Assembly (NCBI RefSeq): GCF_003352385.1
Contig: NZ_CP031243.1
Span: forward strand, 1,652,501 to 1,716,500
DNA: 64,000 bases
Source of the DNA: Haemophilus haemolyticus
GTDB lineage: Bacteria; Pseudomonadota; Gammaproteobacteria; Enterobacterales; Pasteurellaceae
Direction of reading: 5' to 3'
Shown: positions 57,878 through 64,000 of the stretch, piece after piece
Position numbering within the stretch: the first letter of the stretch is position 1
Layout: each line of letters begins with the position of its first letter
The notes under the pieces: generated by a model
Told to the model about the DNA's origin: nothing
What the model saw: the letters and a program-made list of their open reading frames with translations, nothing else
The model's database searches: none
Translations under genes and position numbers: made by a program

Positions 57878-59935
57878 TTAATTCATTTTTTTCGCTTTAG
57901 AACGAGAGATACGTGTATCACCTACAATCCAGTCGAAGAATAAAATAATTGCCATCATGACAACAATTAGGATTGAACCGTATGCAATAGCAACACCGTA
58001 TTCACCATCTTCAACACGATTTAGGATATAAGCTGTTGCAACTCGAGTATCTGCAGTCACTAAGAATATAATTGCACTTACCGTCGTCATTGCACGAACG
58101 AAACTAGTCACTAAAGCAGAAAGCAACGCAGGTTTTAATAATGGTAATACGATAAAGCACAATGTTTTCCACGAACTCCCTTTTAAAGAAAGCGATGCTT
58201 CATCAAGAGATTTATCAAGCTGTCCTAACCCAGCAATCGCTGCTCGCATACCAATTGGTAAGTCACGCATAACCATTGAAATAATCACGATAATGCCAGT
58301 ACCCGTAATATAAAGCGGTGCATTGTTGAAGGCTAAAATGTAAGATACCCCCGCCACGGTACCCGGCACGGCAAAACAAAGCATAGTTAAGAACTCAAGG
58401 GATTTTTTACCTTGGAAATCTTTACGCACCACAATGTACGCAATCAATAATCCAAAGAATGCGGTTAATGGTGCGGCAATACCTGCATAGATTAAGGTAT
58501 TGATTAGTGACGGCCACGCTCCATCGCTCAGTCCTTGTCCGAATAACATGGCATAGTTTTTCAAGGTTAAAGTGTAATCTACGCCCCAGTTTACAGTGAA
58601 GCTTCCGTAGAAAATACTTCCGTAAAGCGCCATGTTAAAGATTACCCAGAATCCAAGCATGCCGATGATGGTATATTTCAAACCAGTTGGAAGATCTTGC
58701 ACATCACCACGATAAGATTTACCTGAAACGGTGACATAAGAGCGGTTACCAATCCAAATGTATTGAATGATAAAAATCGCCAACGAGAAAATTAACAACA
58801 TAGAACCTAAAGTACTAGCTGAAGCATAATCAAGTTGTGAACCCGCAATATAGAAATAAATTTGTGTCGCAATTACATCAAAACTTCCACCCAGCACTAA
58901 CGGATTACTAAAGTCCGCCAATGATTGAATAAACACAATTAAGAAAGAATTTGCTAATGCTGGACGCAGTAACGGAAAAATAATCTGATAGAACGTTTGA
59001 TAACGATTAGCGCGCAACGTATAAGAGGCTTCTTCAATAGACGGGTGTACCGATTTCAATGCTCCATCTAGAATCATAAAAGAAATCGGAGCAAATGCGA
59101 GAATTTGAGCAATCGCAATCCCATTAAAACCATACAGCCAGTTATGATTGGTGAAACCAAAATTCGTACTTAAAAATTCGGTTACATAACCAGAACGGCC
59201 AAGCATTAAAGTTACCCCTAATCCCACAACAAATGGTGGTGTAACAATTGGCAAAATAGAGAAAATTTTTCCGATAAATGCCGTTCTACGAGCGATACGC
59301 GTAGTATAAAGCGCAAAGGCTAAACCAAATACAGTAGAAACGATGCCCACAAAGCCCGATAAGAAAAGAGAATTCGTAATCACGCGAACAATATAGCTCT
59401 GCGTTAAAATACGCATCACTTGTTGTGGTGCAAAGGTATCGCCGTCATAAAACATTGAAACAAAAATCGCCAATGTTGGATAAACGATAAAAAAGAAAAT
59501 CAACAAAATAATGCAAAGTAAAGAAGCGATAATAAACTTATCCCCTTGCATTACTTTAAGTTTGGCCAATGAAAGTGTCGCCAATGCGGTATATCCCACA
59601 AGTAACACAATCACAGAATAGCCCATACTGATTTTGTACACCGTCGCACTGATAAACATAAACAGTACAGAAAGTGCGGTCAAAAATAGCTCTGTTTTTG
59701 CTTGGGTTTGCTGTGGCAATCTAAATAACGGCAAAGCACCATACACAATAACAGGCAGGAACCAAGCCCAAGTTAAATTGAAAGAAGCCCAGCCCATTGC
59801 CTCTAAATATTCATCTGAAGTACTTTCAAACAAACCGTAATCAAGTGCATTGGAAGGCAGAAGTGCAAACGCCAACAAGGATAAAATAATCCAAAAATAA
59901 GCAGAATGCATTATGGAAAGTTTTTTTGCGTTCAT
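57878..59935 (-). CDS. afuB: ABC transporter permease, two fused domains (AfuB type)
   Basis: Inner-membrane channel with about 685 residues from the preferred start. Two permease halves are fused, each with an EAA-type loop: EASYTLRANRYQTFYQIIFPLLRP (first) and EASLSLKGSSWKTLCFIVLPLLKP (second). The frame extends to 59977, but that ATG lies within a terminator-like hairpin. MNAKKLS at 59935 has AGG before it. Pairs with AfuC and the binding proteins. Confidence 0.92.
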   Translation of the reverse strand: MNAKKLSIMHSAYFWIILSLLAFALLPSNALDYGLFESTSDEYLEAMGWASFNLTWAWFLPVIVYGALPLFRLPQQTQAKTELFLTALSVLFMFISATVYKISMGYSVIVLLVGYTALATLSLAKLKVMQGDKFIIASLLCIILLIFFFIVYPTLAIFVSMFYDGDTFAPQQVMRILTQSYIVRVITNSLFLSGFVGIVSTVFGLAFALYTTRIARRTAFIGKIFSILPIVTPPFVVGLGVTLMLGRSGYVTEFLSTNFGFTNHNWLYGFNGIAIAQILAFAPISFMILDGALKSVHPSIEEASYTLRANRYQTFYQIIFPLLRPALANSFLIVFIQSLADFSNPLVLGGSFDVIATQIYFYIAGSQLDYASASTLGSMLLIFSLAIFIIQYIWIGNRSYVTVSGKSYRGDVQDLPTGLKYTIIGMLGFWVIFNMALYGSIFYGSFTVNWGVDYTLTLKNYAMLFGQGLSDGAWPSLINTLIYAGIAAPLTAFFGLLIAYIVVRKDFQGKKSLEFLTMLCFAVPGTVAGVSYILAFNNAPLYITGTGIIVIISMVMRDLPIGMRAAIAGLGQLDKSLDEASLSLKGSSWKTLCFIVLPLLKPALLSALVTSFVRAMTTVSAIIFLVTADTRVATAYILNRVEDGEYGVAIAYGSILIVVMMAIILFFDWIVGDTRISRSKAKKMN

Positions 59936-59950
59936 ACAACCTCGCATAAG

Positions 59951-59990
59951 GTAAAAAAACGAAGCGATATGCGACATATCACTTCGTTAG
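59951..59990 (-). terminator. Attenuating terminator between afuA and afuB
   Basis: AACGAAG.GATATG pairs with CATATC.CTTCGTT around a CGA loop, with one internal mismatch. On the minus strand seven T residues follow. It lies right after the binding-protein stop and would reduce transcription into afuB, a usual way to make binding protein in excess. Confidence 0.78.
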
Positions 59991-59998
59991 TGACATCA

Positions 59999-61033
59999 TT
60001 ATTTGGCTAATTTTACTTCATCAACCCATTTTGTGATTAAGCGTTTACGTAAATCAGTCGCACCGTATTTATCAAAATCATAGTTAATTAAATTAATAGA
60101 TTTAAAATCTAACGCATAAGGCGATTGTTGCGCAGTGGTGTTCGTTAAAATGGAATACGCCTCACCTTTTTGCCAAGTTAATTCTTGTGCCTCTTTGGAT
60201 AACGCCCAATCAACAAAAAGTTTCGCATTATCTAAATTACGAGCACCTTTAATGACACTCACACCGCCAATTTCATAGCCAGTACCTTCACAAGGTACAA
60301 CTAATTCGACTGGCGCGCCTTTCGCTTTTTCTAAAGAATATTCATGTAAGAAACCAATGCCAATTGCCGTTTCTCCACGCGCTGTATTACGTGTTGCCGT
60401 ATTACCAGATTTGGTATATTGCGATACGTTTTTATTCAACTCTTTTAAGAATTTAAACGCCTCGTCTTCTCCCCAAAGTTGCATATAAGTGGCTAGCTGA
60501 GTGTAACCCGTACCAGAACTTTGTGGATCTGCGGCTTGAATTTCATTTTTGTAAATTGGGTTAGCTAAATCCTTCCAGCATTTTGGAATAGGTAAATTCA
60601 ATTTTTTCAACCGTTCTGGATTTACCCCAAAACCTAACACGCCTAAATAAATTGCTGAAGAATAATTCCCTTTCATTTTGGCTGGATCACGGAATTTTTC
60701 TACTATCTGAGGAAGATTGGATGATTTATAAGGCTCCAGTAAGCCCATTTCCCCTGCTTGAGAATGAGGATCCATCGTCCCACCATACCAAACATCACCT
60801 TGCGGATTATCTTTTTCAGCATCAATTTTCGCTAAAATGGTTCCCGTGCCACCACGAATAAAACTTGTTTTAACATCAAATTTTTTCTCAAATGCCATCG
60901 CTTCTTGCTCGCACATCGTATTTTGTGCACTGCAATAAATGACTAGACGTCCTTTTGCAAAAGATGGATTACTTAACACTAATCCACTTAACATCACACC
61001 CGACAGGGTTACTGCGATTTTTGATAGTTTCAT
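59999..61033 (-). CDS. afuA: ABC transporter periplasmic binding protein, AfuA-type, second copy
   Basis: A 344-residue secreted protein with a signal peptide ending near NPSFA (residue 26). KGRLVIYCSAQN follows, then DVWYGGTMDPHSQAGEMGLLEPYKS near 80, KCWKDLANPIYKNEIQAADPQSSGTGYT near 150, and a C-terminal NYDFDKYGATDLRKRL. It lacks the adjacent Tyr-Tyr pair used for iron by FbpA/HitA proteins, fitting the sugar-phosphate-binding AfuA group. The upstream neighbour is a clear paralogue, similar along its whole length. Confidence 0.9.
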   Translation of the reverse strand: MKLSKIAVTLSGVMLSGLVLSNPSFAKGRLVIYCSAQNTMCEQEAMAFEKKFDVKTSFIRGGTGTILAKIDAEKDNPQGDVWYGGTMDPHSQAGEMGLLEPYKSSNLPQIVEKFRDPAKMKGNYSSAIYLGVLGFGVNPERLKKLNLPIPKCWKDLANPIYKNEIQAADPQSSGTGYTQLATYMQLWGEDEAFKFLKELNKNVSQYTKSGNTATRNTARGETAIGIGFLHEYSLEKAKGAPVELVVPCEGTGYEIGGVSVIKGARNLDNAKLFVDWALSKEAQELTWQKGEAYSILTNTTAQQSPYALDFKSINLINYDFDKYGATDLRKRLITKWVDEVKLAK

Positions 61034-61109
61034 CTGATTATAACTCCCTTATAAATGAAGGTTTTGCAATCTCTTAGAGGGAAAACGAAATCACATTAAA
61101 AATACGAAA

Positions 61110-61147
61110 AAGTGCGGTCAAAAACTTCAGTATTTTTTGCCGCACTT
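61110..61147 (-). terminator. Imperfect uptake-signal pair between the two afuA copies
   Basis: AAGTGCGGT (61110-61118) and GCCGCACTT (61139-61147, one end mismatch) with a 20-base loop, followed on the minus strand by TTTTT and A/T sequence. A possible weak terminator within the operon. Confidence 0.5.
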
Positions 61148-61155
61148 ATTCAGCG

Positions 61156-62196
61156 CTATTTCGCTAATTTAACTTCTTGTACCCATTTTTCAATTAAGGC
61201 TTTACGTTGTTCTGTTGCACCGTATTTTTCAAAGTCATAATTGATTAATTTGAGTTTATTTGGATCAAATGCAGTTGGTGATTGTTCTGCGGTCGTGTTA
61301 GTTAAGATTTGTAAAGAATCCCCTTGTTTCCAAGCTAATTCTTGGCCTTCTTTTGATAAAGCCCAATCGACGAATAATTTTGCATTATCAATATTACGCG
61401 CACCTTTTAAGATACTCACGCCACCTAACTCATAACCTGTTCCTTCACAAGGCACGACTAATTCTAACGGTGCGCCATTGCGTTTTTCTAATGCATAATC
61501 ATGTAAGAAACCTACCCCAATTGTCGCTTCGCCACGCGCAGAGTTACGTGATGGCGTGATACCCGATTTGGTATATTGAGAAACATTAGGATGTAAGGCT
61601 TTTAAGTATTCAAACGCCTCTTTTTCACCCCATAATTGGACGAAAGTTGCCAATGCTGTGTAGGCTGTACCCGCACTTTGAGGGTCTGCAATTTGAACTT
61701 CGCCTTTTAAACGTGGATCTGTTAGGTCTTTCCAGCATTTCGGCACTTCTTTAATGCCTAATTTTGCCAAACGTTCAGTATTCACACCAAAACCTAAGAT
61801 CCCCATATAAATTGAGGAAACATAATGACCTTTCGTTTTCGCTGGATCACGGAAACGTTCCACAATTTCATCAATGTGTTTAGATTTATAAGGCTCAATT
61901 AACCCTAATTCTGCAGCTTGAGCTTGAGGGTCAAAAGTACCGCCGAACCAAACATCCGCTTGAGGGTTATTTTTTTCAGCTTCAACTTTAGCAAAAGTAC
62001 TGCCTGAACCATTACGAATAAAGGATGTTTTCACATCATATTTTTCGCCAAATGCTTTTGTGGTGGTTTCGCACAAAATATTGGTTGCACTACAGTACAC
62101 AACTAAACGACCTTTAGCGTTAGCAGAACCAGAAATAGCCAAGCCTGCAGCTAAAAGTGCGGCAGAAACAGAAAGAGAAATTTTGTTGAACTTCAT
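61156..62196 (-). CDS. afuA: ABC transporter periplasmic binding protein, AfuA-type, first copy
   Basis: A 346-residue secreted protein. The signal peptide ends near SGSANA (residue 27), then KGRLVVYCSATN. It aligns with the second copy end to end (for example DVWFGGTFDPQAQAAELGLIEPYKS and LVVPCEGTGYELGGVS), with many substitutions rather than near-identity. It also lacks a Tyr-Tyr iron pair. It is promoter-proximal and so probably the most highly expressed. Divergent from udk. Confidence 0.9.
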   Translation of the reverse strand: MKFNKISLSVSAALLAAGLAISGSANAKGRLVVYCSATNILCETTTKAFGEKYDVKTSFIRNGSGSTFAKVEAEKNNPQADVWFGGTFDPQAQAAELGLIEPYKSKHIDEIVERFRDPAKTKGHYVSSIYMGILGFGVNTERLAKLGIKEVPKCWKDLTDPRLKGEVQIADPQSAGTAYTALATFVQLWGEKEAFEYLKALHPNVSQYTKSGITPSRNSARGEATIGVGFLHDYALEKRNGAPLELVVPCEGTGYELGGVSILKGARNIDNAKLFVDWALSKEGQELAWKQGDSLQILTNTTAEQSPTAFDPNKLKLINYDFEKYGATEQRKALIEKWVQEVKLAK

Positions 62197-62362
62197 AATA
62201 AATACTCCTTATTGGATAGAATGGTACGAATCCTACGTGAAAAAGGCGAATAATACCGTGATGAAGCTCACACTTTTTAAAATTCAAGTAAAAAAATAAA
62301 CGTGAAATTCACCGCACTTTTACTTATAATTGCCGAAATTTCCCTTACATCAAAATACGATT

Positions 62363-63001
62363 ATGTCAGATTCTTGTATCATCATCGCCATCACTGGCGC
62401 GTCCGCATCAGGCAAAAGTTCTATCGCGTCTACCGTTCACAAAGAACTCTGTAATGAATTAGGCTGCCAAGAAATTGGGATTATTGCCGAAGACAGTTAC
62501 TACAAAGATCAAAGCCATTTAGAAATGAGCGAACGCATAAAAACAAATTACGACCATCCAAGCTCAATGGATCGCGATTTGCTCATTCAACATTTAAAAG
62601 ATTTAAAGTCAGGAAAAACGGTTGATGTACCTGTTTATAGCTATGTTGAGCATACTCGTACGGGTGAAACCACAACATTTACACCAAAACGTATTGTGAT
62701 TTTAGAAGGGATTTTACTGCTTACTGATGAACGTGTTCGTCAACTTGCGGATATTTCCGTATTCGTGGACACGCCATTAGACATTTGTTTTATTCGTCGT
62801 TTACAACGCGATATGGAAGAACGTGGTCGTTCCCTACAATCAGTTATTGATCAATATCGTGCAACCGTGCGTCCAATGTTCTTACAATTTATTGAGCCAT
62901 CTAAACAATATGCGGATATTGTTATTCCTCGTGGTGGTAAAAACCGCATTGCAATCAATATGTTAAAAGCTCAAATCCTTCATTTATTGAATCAAAAATA
63001 G
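62363..63001 (+). CDS. udk: Uridine kinase
   Basis: Phosphorylates uridine and cytidine in pyrimidine salvage. The chosen ATG gives 212 residues (E. coli 213). The P-loop [14 protein letters not shown] near residue 9, [11 protein letters not shown] near 40, [12 protein letters not shown] near 60, and [13 protein letters not shown] near 150 are conserved. An open frame from 62330 has no support. dcd follows after eight bases. Confidence 0.96.
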   Translation: MSDSCIIIAITGASASGKSSIASTVHKELCNELGCQEIGIIAEDSYYKDQSHLEMSERIKTNYDHPSSMDRDLLIQHLKDLKSGKTVDVPVYSYVEHTRTGETTTFTPKRIVILEGILLLTDERVRQLADISVFVDTPLDICFIRRLQRDMEERGRSLQSVIDQYRATVRPMFLQFIEPSKQYADIVIPRGGKNRIAINMLKAQILHLLNQK

Positions 63002-63009
63002 GAAATCTT

Positions 63010-63597
63010 ATGCGTCTTTGCGATACTGATATTGAACGCTATCTCGATGATGGCATTATTTCTTTAACTCCTCGTCCAAATAATGACAAAATCAACGGTG
63101 CGACGATTGATGTTCGCTTAGGTAATTCTTTCCGCGTATTTCGTGAGCATTCGGCGCCTTTCATTGATTTAAGCGGACCGAAAGAAGAAGTCTCCGCCCA
63201 GCTTGAATCGGTAATGAGCGATGAAATTATTGTGCCTGAAGGCGAAGCATTTTTCTTGCATCCTGGTACTTTAGCGTTAGCAACCACACTTGAATCCGTG
63301 AAATTGCCCGCCAATATTATCGGTTGGTTAGATGGCCGCTCTTCTTTAGCGCGTTTAGGCTTAATGGTGCACGTCACAGCACACCGAATTGATCCAGGTT
63401 GGGAAGGAAAAATCGTGTTGGAATTTTATAATTCAGGGAAATTACCATTAGCATTACGCCCCAATATGGTGATTGGTGCATTAAGCTTTGAAATATTAAG
63501 TGGCGAAGCGAAGCGACCATACAGTAGCCGCAAAGATGCAAAATATAAAAATCAACAAAGTGCGGTTGCGAGTCGTATTGACGAAGACAAGGAATAA
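63010..63597 (+). CDS. dcd: dCTP deaminase
   Basis: Deaminates dCTP to dUTP, the main route to dTMP in enteric-type bacteria. It has 195 residues (E. coli 193). [16 protein letters not shown] near residue 28, [35 protein letters not shown] near 107 (catalytic Glu region) and [13 protein letters not shown] are conserved. Cotranscribed with udk, a nucleotide-metabolism pair. Confidence 0.97.
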   Translation: MRLCDTDIERYLDDGIISLTPRPNNDKINGATIDVRLGNSFRVFREHSAPFIDLSGPKEEVSAQLESVMSDEIIVPEGEAFFLHPGTLALATTLESVKLPANIIGWLDGRSSLARLGLMVHVTAHRIDPGWEGKIVLEFYNSGKLPLALRPNMVIGALSFEILSGEAKRPYSSRKDAKYKNQQSAVASRIDEDKE

Positions 63598-63600
63598 TCG

Positions 63601-64000
63601 ATGAAAAAGTTCGCGCTTGGCGTAGGGATCGTCGCTTTGGCGATCTTTTCTTTTTTGTATATCCAACTTTATCGAGTACAAAGTGCCATCGGTGAACAAC
63701 TAGCACAACAAAATATTGCGGTTCAATCAGTCAATTTATCTCTATTTCCACCCGCACTTTCTCTTAAAAATATAAAAACTACGCAATTTTCAGCTCAAAA
63801 ATTTGAAGCCAAACTTAGTTTTTTGCCTCTTTTGTATGGCAACACAGCACTTCATTCACTGAATATTCAACAGCTCAAATTAACTCAAAACACACAAAAT
63901 CCTGCCAATGTATCGATAGAGGTTTCGCCTTTTTCTTTAAAACAGCTTTTATCAAAAAAAGTAATATTGAATGGCGAAAACCATATTCACATTGAATTTA
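63601..64000 (+). CDS. AsmA-like protein, partial at the window edge
   Basis: The ATG at 63601 lies three bases after the dcd stop and the frame stays open to the end of the window (133 codons). It begins MKKFALGVGIVALAIFSFLYIQ, one N-terminal membrane anchor, then a stretch like AsmA/YhjG-type proteins (LSLFPPALSLKNIKTTQFSA, LSFLPLLYGNTALHSLNIQQL). AsmA-like proteins are thought to bridge the envelope in lipid transport. The C-terminus is outside the window. Confidence 0.7.
   Translation, partial: MKKFALGVGIVALAIFSFLYIQLYRVQSAIGEQLAQQNIAVQSVNLSLFPPALSLKNIKTTQFSAQKFEAKLSFLPLLYGNTALHSLNIQQLKLTQNTQNPANVSIEVSPFSLKQLLSKKVILNGENHIHIEF

Overview
The window looks like Haemophilus influenzae or a very close relative. 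Three things support this: the 9-base Haemophilus DNA uptake signal core AAGTGCGGT and its complement recur throughout, base composition is AT-rich, and gene content and order follow what I remember of the Rd reference chromosome (about HI0037-HI0086, then HI0124-HI0134). Most of it is ordinary core chromosome, densely coded, with no gene-free stretch over about 300 bases. I saw no rRNA, CRISPR, prophage or insertion sequence.

Bases 1-8200 hold the mreBCD cell-shape operon, the exonuclease III gene xthA with a DUF695 gene, a RluA-type pseudouridine synthase, a DUF697 membrane protein, a YccA-type protein, tRNA-Ser(TGA), a YtfJ-type protein and a PhnA/YjdM-type protein. mreC carries a one-base frameshift in a C run near its start. 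Bases 8240-16700 are a sugar-acid island: eda, an SDR oxidoreductase, kdgK, a TRAP transporter, a zinc dehydrogenase, a GntR regulator and uxuA. Together these make a complete route from L-gulonate, or another hexonate, to pyruvate and glyceraldehyde 3-phosphate. The control region pairs two regulator palindromes symmetrically around a perfect CRP site.

Bases 16750-25610 carry terC, uvrC, kdsB, lpxK, msbA and the competence channel gene rec2/comEC, the last with a Sxy-dependent CRP-S site. Bases 25870-38814 carry dksA, pcnB (apparently starting at AUU), folK, tsaE, amiB, mutL, miaA, glnE, recN and nadK. Bases 38915-46630 hold grpE, a HEPN/MNT toxin-antitoxin pair, nrdD behind two NrdR boxes, tesB, a DUF455 gene, cysS and ppiB.

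Bases 46685-53873 hold a tatD-family gene, then a four-gene cluster that is the best candidate for an undescribed system: an acyl-CoA-dehydrogenase-fold flavoprotein, a cytoplasmic periplasmic-binding-protein-like protein, a stand-alone MetE catalytic domain and a one-cysteine OsmC-like protein. Convergent trxA, ldhA and metB follow. Bases 54119-64000 hold a four-tRNA cluster, ppa, a PurR-controlled purine permease, an afuABC-type importer with two tandem binding-protein genes, udk, dcd and the start of an AsmA-like gene that runs off the window. The metB-tRNA-ppa junction joins genes that I remember as far apart in Rd.
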